Shown here piece after piece: positions 25,075 to 34,158 of a DNA stretch of 64,000 nt. The position numbers were made by a program, and so were the translations under genes. Source of the DNA: an uncultured bacterium (GTDB taxonomy: Bacteria > Verrucomicrobiota > Kiritimatiellia > CAIKKV01); the NCBI GenBank assembly GCA_938038445.1, contig CALHRZ010000006.1, positions 1 to 64,000 of the forward strand, given 5' to 3'. Under the pieces are notes generated by a model. It did not search any database. It was not told the origin of the DNA and saw only the letters and a list, made by a program, of their open reading frames with translations. The stretch's first letter is position 1, and every line of letters begins with the position of its first letter.

Positions 25075-25626
25075 ATGCCGAAATCCCTGGACTCTTTTGC
25101 ACCCTGCGCCTGTTGCGATCGCCCCCTGACCGAAGAGGAAATGGTCACACGATGCCATGAAATTGTCCAGGAATACAAGGACAAACCTGGTGGACTTATT
25201 CCCGCGCTTCAGATGGCGCAATCGCTTTTTGGATACCTCCCGAAACCCGTTGTCAAAGCCATCGCAGACGGATTCGGCAAATCATACAGCGAAGTGTCCG
25301 GCGTCGTGAGTTTCTACTCCTTTTTTTCGACCCGACCCCGCGGAAAGTTCCTGATCCGTGTTTGCCTGGGAACCGCATGTTACGTTCGGGGTGGCAAAGA
25401 TGTCCTGGAAGCGCTCAAGAAAAAATTAGGCGTGGAGGTGGGCGAAACGACGCCCGATCGCAATTTTACCTTGGATGTGGGCCGCTGTTTTGGCGCCTGC
25501 GGCATGGCGCCGGTTGTCATGATCAACGATACCGTTCACCAACGGGTCAAACCGGGACGGATCGGTGAATTGCTGACGCGAGTTCTGACCGGCGAGAATC
25601 CCACGGCTGAAAGGGAACGGGCATGA
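25075..25626 (+). CDS. hydC: Hydrogenase subunit HydC / NuoE-like [2Fe-2S] protein
   Basis: This 183-residue thioredoxin-fold protein passes electrons in NADH-linked complexes. After a variable N-terminus with CACC, the helical part (GGLIPALQMAQSLFGYLP) precedes SGVVSFYSFF, a NuoE signature. The [2Fe-2S] ligands are in VCLGTACYVRG and GRCFGACGMAPVV, four Cys in the C-x4-C and C-x3-C layout. In trimeric [FeFe]-hydrogenases this subunit partners HydB and HydA in reactions that couple H2, NADH and ferredoxin. The stop overlaps the start of hydB by four bases. The N-terminal Cys cluster is unusual for NuoE and its role is unknown. Confidence 0.92.
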   Translation: MPKSLDSFAPCACCDRPLTEEEMVTRCHEIVQEYKDKPGGLIPALQMAQSLFGYLPKPVVKAIADGFGKSYSEVSGVVSFYSFFSTRPRGKFLIRVCLGTACYVRGGKDVLEALKKKLGVEVGETTPDRNFTLDVGRCFGACGMAPVVMINDTVHQRVKPGRIGELLTRVLTGENPTAERERA

Positions 25627-28600
25627 AAATGACAGCGCCTCTATCTTCGAGAGATGCCCTCGACGCTTGGCGTTCCGCTTTGCGAGAGGCCGATCCGGCG
25701 GCAGCGGTCACCGGAAAACGGGTGTTGGTCTGCTTTGGCGGAAGCTGTCTCGCCTCGGGAGCCCGGGAGGTGCGGGATGCGCTCCAAGACGCTCTCCAAG
25801 CCGAAGGACTTCAGAAACAGATTCCACTCGTCGAAACCGGATGCATGGGACCCTGCGTCATCGGACCAGTGGTGCTGATCGATGGAGATCAAATATTTTA
25901 TCAGGGGGTCAAAGCGCAAGATGCCGCCGATATCGTCCGCCGGCACTTGATTGAAGGAAAACCGGTCGAACGTCTTCTCGTGCGGGATGCGGCCGGCCGA
26001 CGGACCTTTCCCCGCAGGTCCGAAATGGAGTTTTTCCGGCGCCAAACCCCCATCGTCCTGCGTAATTGTGGCTGGATTAACCCCGAGCGGATTGAGGAAT
26101 ACGTGGCACGGGACGGCTACGCCGCCCTCGCACGGGTTTTGGGAACGATGAAGCCCGAAGCGGTTATCGAGGAGATCAAAACTTCCGGCCTACGCGGGCG
26201 AGGTGGCGCGGGCTTTCCCACGTGGATGAAGTGGAACTTCACGCGCCATGCCGTCGGCGAGTGGAAGTATGTCCTCTGCAACGCGGATGAAGGAGATCCC
26301 GGTGCCTATATGGACCGTAGCGTCCTTGAGGGCGATCCCCACAGCGTCATTGAAGGAATGATCATCGCGGCCTATGCCGTCGGCGCTCAACAGGGATATG
26401 TGTACGTCCGTGCGGAGTATCCTCTCGCGGTTGAACGGCTCGGAAAAGCCATTGACCAGGCTCGCCATTGGGGATTGCTCGGCCCCAACATCTTGGGCAC
26501 CGGCTTTTCCTTCGATCTGGAAATCCGTATGGGTTCGGGTGCCTTTGTCTGTGGCGAGGAAACCGCATTGATCGCGTCGATCGAAGGGAAACGTGGGGAG
26601 CCCCGACCGCGTCCCCCCTTCCCCGCTCAGAAGGGCTTGTGGGACAAACCTACTGTCCTAAACAACGTCGAAACCTACGCCAATGTGCCGATCATTTTAT
26701 GGAAAGGGGGCGCCTGGTATGCCCAGTATGGAACGGCTCGAAGCAAGGGAACGAAGGTTTTTGCCCTCGCGGGCGCTGTCCGTAACACGGGTCTGGTCGA
26801 GGTCCCGATTGGGGCTTCCCTCGGGGAAGTTATCTACGACATCGGCGGAGGGATTCGGAACAACAAGCGTTTCAAGGCTGCGCAAATCGGCGGCCCTTCC
26901 GGCGGTTGTATTCCACGGGAACACCTGAATGTCCCCCTGGACTATGAAACCCTTTCCGAACTCGGGGCGATCATGGGTTCCGGCGGCCTGATCGTCATGG
27001 ATGAAGATGCCTGTATGGTGGACGTGGCGCGGTTCTTCATCGAATTCGTGCAGGAGGAGTCGTGCGGCAAATGCGTTCCCTGTCGGGTGGGAACCCGTCG
27101 GATGTTGGAGATTCTTAACCGAATCTGCGAGGGGAAAGGCGAAATGGCCGATCTCGGCCGTCTTGAGGAGTTGGGCCGCTTCATTAAGGAAGCCTCTCTC
27201 TGCGGCCTCGGCCAGACGGCCCCCAATCCGGTTCTCTCGACGCTCCGCCATTTCCGCCATGAGTATGAAGACCATATCCGAAACCGCCACTGCGAAGCAG
27301 GGGTGTGCCCCGCCCTGGTGCGGGCCCCTTGCCTCAGCGCATGTCCCGCCGGCGTGGACGTGCCTGGATTCGTTGCCCTCGTGGGAGAAAAGCGCTATGC
27401 CGAAGCTCTGAAACTCCACCGGGAACGAAACCCCTTCGCGTCCGTCTGCGCGCGTGTCTGCTTCCACACCTGCGAAGACAAATGCCGACGCGCCTCGTTG
27501 GATGAGCCCGTTTCGATTCGCGGAATCAAGCGGTTCATGGTGGATCAAGAAGTCACGATCCAAATGCCGGAAATCCGCGAAAACCCTCAGAACGCAGCCC
27601 GTAAGATCGCCATCATCGGCGCCGGACCCGCCGGCCTCTCCTGCGGGTACTTTCTGGCCCGTTTGGGGTACAAGCCCGATGTATTCGAAGCCGAACCGCG
27701 GCCGGGCGGCATGCTGGTTCAGGCGATCCCCGCCTACCGGCTTCCCCGAGAAGAATTAGCCCGGGAAGTTCGCATGATCGAACACATGGGAGTCCAGATC
27801 GAGACAAACCGGGTTTTAGGCAGGGATTTTACCCTGGCCGATCTTCGAGATCGCGGGTACGAAGTGGTTTTCCTCGCGGTCGGAGCGCCCAACGGCCTGG
27901 GATTGGATAACGTTCCGGGCGCCGATGCGCGAGGCATTGTGGACGCCATCGCCTTCCTACGTCAATACAACATTCGAGGGTCCGCGCCGGTCGGACGACA
28001 GGTCGTCGTCATCGGCGGCGGCAATGCGGCCATCGACGCGGCCCGAACCGCCATTCGGCTCGGGGCCAAACAGGTCACGATCCTTTACCGCCGCACCCGC
28101 GAAGAGATGCCGGCCTACGCCGAAGAGATCGAAGAGGCGCTCCAAGAAGGCGCGGCTCTCCGCACCTTGATCCATCCGGAATCCTTCGAGATTCGCGACG
28201 GCCACGTCGCCGGTCTTCGATGCCGTCATATGAAACTCGGATCCTTTGACCGTTCCGGACGCCGCCGTCCGGAAACCGATGAACAAGCGGCCTATGAAAT
28301 CGTGCCCGCCGACCAGGTGATCCTCGCCATCGGTCAAACCCTTAATGCAAAAACCCTTTGCCGCCCTTTTGACGTCGAATTGAGCGACCGAGGATGGATC
28401 AAAGCGGATCCCCGGACGGGGGCGACGTCGCTCCCGTGGTTGTTCGCGGGCGGCGACGCAGTAACCGGACCGTCTTCCGTGGCCGAAGCCATAGCAGCGG
28501 GGGAGCGGGCCGCCGTCGCCATGGATGCCTACCTGACCGGGACCCCGCATGCCTTTTGGCGCGTCTATCGCACACCCGCCACAGGGTTCGACCCCTCCGG

Positions 28601-28787
28601 TGACCCCAGCCGCGATCCACGGGAAAAACTTGCAACGATCCCGGTGGAAAAGCGACGGCACAACTTCACGGAAGTGGAACAGCCTTGGACTGAACCCACC
28701 GCCATTCGTCAGGCGAAGCGATGTCTGCGATGCGACTACGGAAAGAAAACGGCGGCCGATCAGGAAAAGGAGATCCCCGCACCATGA
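25623..28787 (+). CDS. hydB: HydB/NuoF fused to a GltD/NfnB-like NAD(P)H oxidoreductase
   Basis: The fusion has 1054 residues, against about 600 for a usual HydB. Residues 30-115 are a thioredoxin-like [2Fe-2S] domain (CFGGSCLAS, GCMGPC). Residues 160-480 are the NuoF flavoprotein: GLRGRGGAGFPT for NADH and FMN, and NADEGDPGAYMDR. SCGKCVPCRVGTRRM near 477 supplies a [4Fe-4S] cluster. From about 575 the protein changes to a GltD/NfnB-like module: a Cys-rich segment (CLSACPAGVDVP; CARVCFHTCEDKC), FAD site IAIIGAGPAGLSCGY and pyridine-nucleotide site VVVIGGGNAAIDAARTA. The module replaces the ferredoxin-like tail of HydB. It could add NADPH exchange to the complex. Genes on both sides overlap it. 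Confidence 0.9.
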   Translation: MKMTAPLSSRDALDAWRSALREADPAAAVTGKRVLVCFGGSCLASGAREVRDALQDALQAEGLQKQIPLVETGCMGPCVIGPVVLIDGDQIFYQGVKAQDAADIVRRHLIEGKPVERLLVRDAAGRRTFPRRSEMEFFRRQTPIVLRNCGWINPERIEEYVARDGYAALARVLGTMKPEAVIEEIKTSGLRGRGGAGFPTWMKWNFTRHAVGEWKYVLCNADEGDPGAYMDRSVLEGDPHSVIEGMIIAAYAVGAQQGYVYVRAEYPLAVERLGKAIDQARHWGLLGPNILGTGFSFDLEIRMGSGAFVCGEETALIASIEGKRGEPRPRPPFPAQKGLWDKPTVLNNVETYANVPIILWKGGAWYAQYGTARSKGTKVFALAGAVRNTGLVEVPIGASLGEVIYDIGGGIRNNKRFKAAQIGGPSGGCIPREHLNVPLDYETLSELGAIMGSGGLIVMDEDACMVDVARFFIEFVQEESCGKCVPCRVGTRRMLEILNRICEGKGEMADLGRLEELGRFIKEASLCGLGQTAPNPVLSTLRHFRHEYEDHIRNRHCEAGVCPALVRAPCLSACPAGVDVPGFVALVGEKRYAEALKLHRERNPFASVCARVCFHTCEDKCRRASLDEPVSIRGIKRFMVDQEVTIQMPEIRENPQNAARKIAIIGAGPAGLSCGYFLARLGYKPDVFEAEPRPGGMLVQAIPAYRLPREELAREVRMIEHMGVQIETNRVLGRDFTLADLRDRGYEVVFLAVGAPNGLGLDNVPGADARGIVDAIAFLRQYNIRGSAPVGRQVVVIGGGNAAIDAARTAIRLGAKQVTILYRRTREEMPAYAEEIEEALQEGAALRTLIHPESFEIRDGHVAGLRCRHMKLGSFDRSGRRRPETDEQAAYEIVPADQVILAIGQTLNAKTLCRPFDVELSDRGWIKADPRTGATSLPWLFAGGDAVTGPSSVAEAIAAGERAAVAMDAYLTGTPHAFWRVYRTPATGFDPSGDPSRDPREKLATIPVEKRRHNFTEVEQPWTEPTAIRQAKRCLRCDYGKKTAADQEKEIPAP

Positions 28788-30553
28788 TCAACCTGACCAT
28801 CAACGGCAAGCCTCTCACCGTTCCAGAAGGAACGACGATTTTGGAAGCGGCCCGTTCAGCAGGTATCGCGATTCCGACCCTTTGCTATTTGGAAGGTCGC
28901 CCTCCCCTCGGCGCGTGCCGCGTCTGCCTGGTAGAAGTGGAAGGCGCTCGGACCCTCATGGCTTCTTGTTCCACTCCGGTGGCGGAAAATATGATCGTTC
29001 GGACACACAGCGCGCGGGCGCGGGCCGCGCGACGCCGTGTCGTGGAACTGCTCCTTTCCGAGCACGACGGGAATTGTCCGACCTGCGATCGAAACCGGAC
29101 CTGCGAACTTCGGGCGCTGGCGGATTCTCTCGGAATCGAACGGCTCCCCTTCGAAGGTTCCAAAGCGCGTCGTCGGGTGGACAGTTCCACCCCTGCCTTA
29201 GTGCGCGACAACGCAAAATGTATCAAATGCCGCCGATGCGTGGCCGTCTGCTCGGAGGTTCAGAGTGTCGGAGCGCTCTTTCCACAGAATCGGGGATTTG
29301 ACACCCTCATCGGTCCGGCCTTTACACAGGATCTCGAGGGCGTTGCCTGCGTCCAATGCGGCCAGTGCGCTGCGGTTTGTCCCGTTGGCGCCATTGTGGA
29401 AAAATCTCACGTGGAAGCCGTCTGGAAAGCGCTCGAGACACCCGGCCAGGTTGTGGTGATCCAGACAGCACCGGCCATCCGGGCCTCGCTGGGTGAGGAA
29501 TTCGGCTTACCGCCGGGTTCTCGTGTCACGGGAAAGATGACCGCGGCTCTTCGTCGTCTCGGCTTCCATGGGGTGTTTGATACGAACTTCACTGCCGACC
29601 TGACGATCCTGGAAGAAGGAACCGAGCTGCTTGGCCGTCTCCGGCGAACACTCGTGGACGGAGCAAAAGGGCTGCTGCCGATGTTCACTTCTTGTTCGCC
29701 GGGTTGGATCAATTTTGCAGAATATTATTACCCCCAATTCCTGCCCAACATCTCCACCTGCAAGTCCCCTCAGCAAATGTTCGGAGCCATCGCCAAAACG
29801 TACTGGGCATCGAAAATCGGAAAATCTCCCCAACAAATTACTGTCGTGTCCGTGATGCCCTGCACGGCCAAAAAATTCGAAGCCCAGCGGCCCGAAATGA
29901 CCGCCAGCGGCGTCCCCGACGTGGACTTTGTGCTGACCACGCGGGAGCTGGCCCGGATGATCCGGGAGAGCGGGGTGGATTTTCTTTCCTTGCCCGAAGA
30001 AGAAATGGACGTCCCGCTCGGCATCTCCTCCGGCGCGGCGGATATTTTCGCCAACACCGGAGGCGTCATGGAGGCCGCATTACGAACAGTCTATGAAATC
30101 GTCACCGGTCGGGAACTCCCTTTCGAGAAATTGCATGTGACCCCCATCGTCGGATTGGCGGGAATCAAGGAAGCTTCTCTTTCGATTCGGAATGTCAAGC
30201 CGGAGTGGTCGTTTCTGGAGGGTGTCGAACTGAAGATCGCCGTCTCGCACGGGCTGGGCAACACGCGGCGCCTGCTCGAGCATTTGAAAAACAACGGATC
30301 GCCCTATCACTTCATCGAGATCATGACGTGTCCCGGCGGCTGCATCGGCGGCGGCGGACAGCCTCGTTTCACGAACGACGAAGTCCGAACGCGGCGCATC
30401 GCCGCTATTTACGCCGAGGATGAAGGCAAGCCGATCCGAAAATCTCACGAAAATCCCGCCGTTCAGCAAATTTACCGTGAATACCTCGGAAAACCCAACA
30501 GCGAAACGGCTCATCGTCTTCTCCATACCCATTACCACCCGAAACAACCGTGA
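28784..30553 (+). CDS. hydA: [FeFe]-hydrogenase catalytic subunit HydA
   Basis: HydA makes or oxidises H2 at the H-cluster. The 589 residues begin with a [2Fe-2S] ferredoxin domain (GACRVCLVEVEG) and an HC3 segment (HDGNCPTCDRNRTC). Two [4Fe-4S] sites follow, CIKCRRCVAVC and CVQCGQCAAVC. The H-cluster ligands are in all three motifs: L1 FTSCSPGWI, L2 VMPCTAKKFEAQ and L3 MTCPGGCIGGGGQP. The start at 28784 overlaps the hydB stop as ATGA. The layout matches the trimeric, possibly electron-bifurcating group A3 enzymes. The maturases HydE, HydF and HydG are not in this window. Confidence 0.95.
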   Translation: MINLTINGKPLTVPEGTTILEAARSAGIAIPTLCYLEGRPPLGACRVCLVEVEGARTLMASCSTPVAENMIVRTHSARARAARRRVVELLLSEHDGNCPTCDRNRTCELRALADSLGIERLPFEGSKARRRVDSSTPALVRDNAKCIKCRRCVAVCSEVQSVGALFPQNRGFDTLIGPAFTQDLEGVACVQCGQCAAVCPVGAIVEKSHVEAVWKALETPGQVVVIQTAPAIRASLGEEFGLPPGSRVTGKMTAALRRLGFHGVFDTNFTADLTILEEGTELLGRLRRTLVDGAKGLLPMFTSCSPGWINFAEYYYPQFLPNISTCKSPQQMFGAIAKTYWASKIGKSPQQITVVSVMPCTAKKFEAQRPEMTASGVPDVDFVLTTRELARMIRESGVDFLSLPEEEMDVPLGISSGAADIFANTGGVMEAALRTVYEIVTGRELPFEKLHVTPIVGLAGIKEASLSIRNVKPEWSFLEGVELKIAVSHGLGNTRRLLEHLKNNGSPYHFIEIMTCPGGCIGGGGQPRFTNDEVRTRRIAAIYAEDEGKPIRKSHENPAVQQIYREYLGKPNSETAHRLLHTHYHPKQP

Positions 30554-30580
30554 ACCCCAACTCGAAAAAGGCATAAACCC

Positions 30581-31627
30581 ATGGCGAATTCAAAACTGCG
30601 TCTCGCGTTCATCGGATCGGGCGGCATCGCCCGGGCCCAAATGCGGATCATGAAAGGGTTCCCCGATGTGGAAATCATAGCAGCCGCCGACGTGAATGAA
30701 CATGCCCTTGAACAGGCAAAGGCGGATCACGGCATACCCGCCGTCTACACAGACTGGAAGGAAATGCTTCGCAAGGAAAAGCCGATGGCCGTGAGTGTCT
30801 GCACCCCGAATGGTCTGCACGCGGAACATACAATCGGAGCCCTTCGGACCGGAGCTCACGTCCTCGTCGAAAAGCCGATGGCGATGAACGCTCGCGAAGC
30901 GGCGGCCATGACGGCAACCGCACGGCGCCTCCGCCGGTCGCTCATCATCGGATTCCAATACCGCTTCGATTCCCGTGCCCAATTCATTCGGCAGATGGCG
31001 GGAGAGGAGCGCTTCGGCCGCATTCTGTTCGTTCGCTGCCAGGCGCTTCGACGCCGCGGAATCCCCAACTGGGGAGTTTTCGGACGGAAAGAACTCCAAG
31101 GCGGCGGACCCCTGATCGATATTGGTGTCCATATCATGGAAGTCGCTCACTATTGCATGGGATCCCCACGCCCCGTCGCGGCCTCAGGTCAAACGTTCCG
31201 CTATCTCGGCGATCAACCCTGCAATGTGGCCTGCCAGTGGCCGAACTGGGATCATAAAACCTACACCGTTGAAGATCTCGCCATCGGCCATATCCGCTTC
31301 GAAAACGGCGCGGTGATGCACCTGGAAGCCTCCTTCGCCGCCCATTGCCAGGATGCCTTTACCTTCAGCCTGATGGGCGAAAAAGGAGGAGCGGATTTCG
31401 AGCCGCCGCTAATCCGAACCGATGAAAACGGCTATATGGTGAATAAAACCCCTGCATTTCTACCACAGCCCGATGGATTTGGCCGCAAACTCCGATTCTT
31501 TGTGGATACCGTCCTGTACGGCAAGCCGACCGAGGCGCCCGCTGAAGCCGGCTTGATGATCCAAAAAATGATGGACGCAATTTATACTTCCGCCGCCAAG
31601 GGAGGACGCGAAGTCTTGATTCGTTGA
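30581..31627 (+). CDS. GFO/IDH/MocA-family oxidoreductase
   Basis: This 348-residue NAD(P)-dependent sugar or inositol dehydrogenase-type protein begins with LRLAFIGSGGIARAQMRI, the Rossmann glycine motif. VCTPNGLHAEHTIGAL and HVLVEKPMAMN carry the conserved E-K-P of the family. LIDIGVHIMEVAHYCMG holds the D-I-G-x-H catalytic segment. It follows hydA with 27 bases between them, so it could be read through from the hydrogenase operon, but no functional link is obvious. Substrate is not readable; members act on glucose, inositol, N-acetyl sugars and cyclic products. Confidence 0.88.
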   Translation: MANSKLRLAFIGSGGIARAQMRIMKGFPDVEIIAAADVNEHALEQAKADHGIPAVYTDWKEMLRKEKPMAVSVCTPNGLHAEHTIGALRTGAHVLVEKPMAMNAREAAAMTATARRLRRSLIIGFQYRFDSRAQFIRQMAGEERFGRILFVRCQALRRRGIPNWGVFGRKELQGGGPLIDIGVHIMEVAHYCMGSPRPVAASGQTFRYLGDQPCNVACQWPNWDHKTYTVEDLAIGHIRFENGAVMHLEASFAAHCQDAFTFSLMGEKGGADFEPPLIRTDENGYMVNKTPAFLPQPDGFGRKLRFFVDTVLYGKPTEAPAEAGLMIQKMMDAIYTSAAKGGREVLIR

Positions 31628-31652
31628 GGAGGAGCCCAGATCGAAAAACCGC

Positions 31653-31728
31653 TGGAGCCGGCAGTCGGGATCGAACCGACGACCTGCTGATTACAAATCA
31701 GCCGCTCTGCCAGCTGAGCTATGCCGGC
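31653..31728 (-). tRNA. tRNA-Thr (TGT anticodon)
   Basis: On the minus strand GCCGGCA pairs with TGCCGGC in the acceptor stem, followed by discriminator T and encoded CCA. The anticodon arm CTGAT-TTTGTAA-ATCAG shows anticodon UGU, for threonine ACA codons. The T arm carries GGTTCGATC. The length of 76 bases is normal. It lies between the converging oxidoreductase gene and the start of a plus-strand hydrolase. Confidence 0.95.
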
Positions 31729-31820
31729 CTCGCGAAGCAGTATCGCGAATCCCCTCCCCTTGTTCAAGACGAAAGAGTCCCGTAGCCTCCGCAGCCGTAA
31801 CAGTTTCGAAAGGATTAGCC

Positions 31821-33236
31821 ATGATGAGGCGCCGAATCGTACACATGGTGTTTTACCTTTTGGCGCTTGGCTTGATTGCGGTACCCATCGCCCGAGAACG
31901 GGCACGCCGTTTGACCAATCCGTGGATCGTCCTCTCTTCCCCCTACCCCCCACCCCCTTGGACCAATCGGATTGCCTGCAAAGCCAACCTGCATACCCAT
32001 ACGACACAAAGCGACGGTCAACTCCTCCCTCACGAAGTGATCGACCGCTATCGGGCTCTGGGATATTCGGTTCTATCTCTCACCGACCACAATGAGGTGA
32101 CCTGGCCATGGACAAATCTGGCCTCCTTGCCCGCGAAAGGACACACCAGGCGCTTGATCCCAGCTCGGCAACAAAATGATGGGAGCCCCCGCATGGAAAA
32201 TCGGGATCCCGCCGAATCGGAAATGATTGCTATCCAAGGCTGCGAATGGTCTCAACATCACCATATGGGCGCTTTTTTCACGGCGCTTTCCGGCGGCGAA
32301 ACAGAACGCGAATCTCTCCTGGCCGCTCGGGCGGATAACCCCGAATTTTTAGCGATGTTTTATCATCCCGGCCGGTACACACATCCGCCCGAATGGTATG
32401 TTCGCTATTTCGAAAGTTTCAGGGAGCTGGTCGGCGTCGAAATCTTTAACCAGGGCGATCGGTACCCAGGGGATCGAAAAATATGGGATGCCATCCTTTC
32501 CCGAACGATGCCGCAGCGTCCCGTTTGGGGGTACTCCAACGATGACATGCATGAAGCCGGCCATTTGGGCCGAAACTGGAACGTTCTGATTCTCACCAAC
32601 CGATCGGTCGCCGCCATCCGCGAGGCGTTAATTCAGGGTCATTCGTGGTTCGTATACGCGCCCGAAGGGCATACGGGTCCTCCTCCTCCTGCCATCCGAG
32701 AAATCCACGTTCAGGAATCCACTGGCGCCATCACCCTCAGGGCAGACCACTGCTTAGAAATATCGTGGATATCGGAAGGCCGAATCATCGCAACCGGCGC
32801 TCTCTTCCGCGCCACAGAACATCCTGATGCACACCGTTACATTCGCGCAATGCTTCAAGGACCGGGAGGTGTTGCCGGAACCCAGCCCTTTGCATTGTAT
32901 CGCCCTCTTTCACTCGCCGTACAGTTTCTCGACCACTACTCTGAGGTAGATTTCATCCCGGAAAGCCGAACCATTCACGGCCGCTTACTAATCACAAACA
33001 AAAGCGACCGGATGGTTCAGCCGTTTATTCAAGCACGCTGGCAGGAGAAACCGTTTTTCGGAACCCCTTCCCAAACCATACCCCCCCGTGGAGTTGTTGC
33101 AATCCCGTTTTCCATTCCGGCCAAAGCCTTCCTTGAGTCCAGAACCCTTCGCATCGAAGCCCTCCTCGACAAAACATTCGAGCCTCACCACTTGGTTGTG
33201 TTCGAACGCCCCCTGTCTGTGCAAGACCTTCAATAA
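31821..33236 (+). CDS. PHP-type metal-dependent hydrolase (CehA/McbA-like), membrane-anchored
   Basis: This 471-residue protein starts with a hydrophobic segment (residues 5-22, HMVFYLLALGLIAVPIA) that may be a signal anchor. Residues 50-100 hold the PHP opening KANLHTHTTQSDGQLLPHEV and LSLTDHNEV, metal-binding His and Asp of the polymerase-histidinol-phosphatase superfamily. GCEWSQHHHMGAF and YSNDDMHEAG add more ligands. The C-terminal 180 residues are beta-rich and unlike known PHP tails. CehA/McbA members cleave carbamate and other esters, but substrate here is unknown. No neighbour shares an obvious pathway. Confidence 0.72.
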   Translation: MMRRRIVHMVFYLLALGLIAVPIARERARRLTNPWIVLSSPYPPPPWTNRIACKANLHTHTTQSDGQLLPHEVIDRYRALGYSVLSLTDHNEVTWPWTNLASLPAKGHTRRLIPARQQNDGSPRMENRDPAESEMIAIQGCEWSQHHHMGAFFTALSGGETERESLLAARADNPEFLAMFYHPGRYTHPPEWYVRYFESFRELVGVEIFNQGDRYPGDRKIWDAILSRTMPQRPVWGYSNDDMHEAGHLGRNWNVLILTNRSVAAIREALIQGHSWFVYAPEGHTGPPPPAIREIHVQESTGAITLRADHCLEISWISEGRIIATGALFRATEHPDAHRYIRAMLQGPGGVAGTQPFALYRPLSLAVQFLDHYSEVDFIPESRTIHGRLLITNKSDRMVQPFIQARWQEKPFFGTPSQTIPPRGVVAIPFSIPAKAFLESRTLRIEALLDKTFEPHHLVVFERPLSVQDLQ

Positions 33237-33288
33237 TTTTTTTCTTTTCAGTGGTCAAACTCTCCTTTTTTTGTTAGTATTTAAATGG

Positions 33289-34158
33289 ATGAACAAGACA
33301 ATGTGGCCTTACAAAAGTTTTCTTTCTTTTGCTATGCTCTGCCTGTCAGTTTCCGCCGATCCCATTCGTTTGATTCCCGAATACAATGCCCTACAAAGCA
33401 GTAAAACGGTTCGTTTTATTTTGGAAATTTCATTTCCCGATGAATGGCATTCCTATTGGATGAATCCAGGCGATGCCGGAGCCCCTCCACAATTCTTATG
33501 GGAACTTCCCCCTTTTAGCGTTTCCCCGCGTCTCATTTTTCCCGTTCCTCAGCGACACGAAAGCGACGGACTGATCACATATGTCCACCCCTCGCCTCTC
33601 CGAATACTCGCCGAATGGATTGCGCCGCAATCCCTGCACCCTGGCGATTCCGCAACCATCCGTCTTTCCGCAGAATGGCTGATTTGCCGGGATATTTGCC
33701 AGGCTCAAAAAGGCACGGCCTCTCTGACGCTGCCGGTCTGCGCACAATCGCCTACCCGCAACCGCGAGTTTATCAAGCTGTTCGATCCTCTTCAACGCTC
33801 CCTTCCGGTTTATGACCCGGCATGGAACTTTACCGTGGAAGAACAGGGGGAACATTGGTTTCTCCAGGTCCATAATCCGAACACCGTTTCCCTTCCGGTA
33901 CCTGACGATGTCCACTTTTTCTCCTCTCAATCGGGTGTGGTGGATCCCACCGCTTCGATCGAATTTCAGATCGTTTCGAACGTTTTATGCCTTGTGTTAA
34001 GCAAGGGTCCCGTTGGTCTCCCACCGGTCGCACCGTTGGAGGGGATACTTCAGATTTCCAATTGGAAAACCTCGCTGTGGGTCAACGCCCGGCGGCGCTC
34101 CCTGGACGGTGCCCCCCGCAAAACGCATGGAGTGCATGAAGAGGAGACGAACCGATGA
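33289..34158 (+). CDS. DsbD-alpha-like periplasmic thiol-disulfide protein
   Basis: This 289-residue protein has a signal peptide (MWPYKSFLSFAMLCLSVSA) and then an immunoglobulin-like fold. DEWHSYWMNPGDAGAPP is the opening of DsbD N-terminal domains, and AEWLICRDICQAQKG is the redox Cys pair that accepts electrons from the membrane domain in full-length DsbD. Here neither the eight-helix membrane part nor the C-terminal thioredoxin is attached. The start is between ATG 33289 and ATG 33301; the longer frame from 33088 runs through the previous gene. It overlaps the redoxin gene by ATGA, so the pair likely forms a short periplasmic redox path. Confidence 0.72.
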   Translation: MNKTMWPYKSFLSFAMLCLSVSADPIRLIPEYNALQSSKTVRFILEISFPDEWHSYWMNPGDAGAPPQFLWELPPFSVSPRLIFPVPQRHESDGLITYVHPSPLRILAEWIAPQSLHPGDSATIRLSAEWLICRDICQAQKGTASLTLPVCAQSPTRNREFIKLFDPLQRSLPVYDPAWNFTVEEQGEHWFLQVHNPNTVSLPVPDDVHFFSSQSGVVDPTASIEFQIVSNVLCLVLSKGPVGLPPVAPLEGILQISNWKTSLWVNARRRSLDGAPRKTHGVHEEETNR

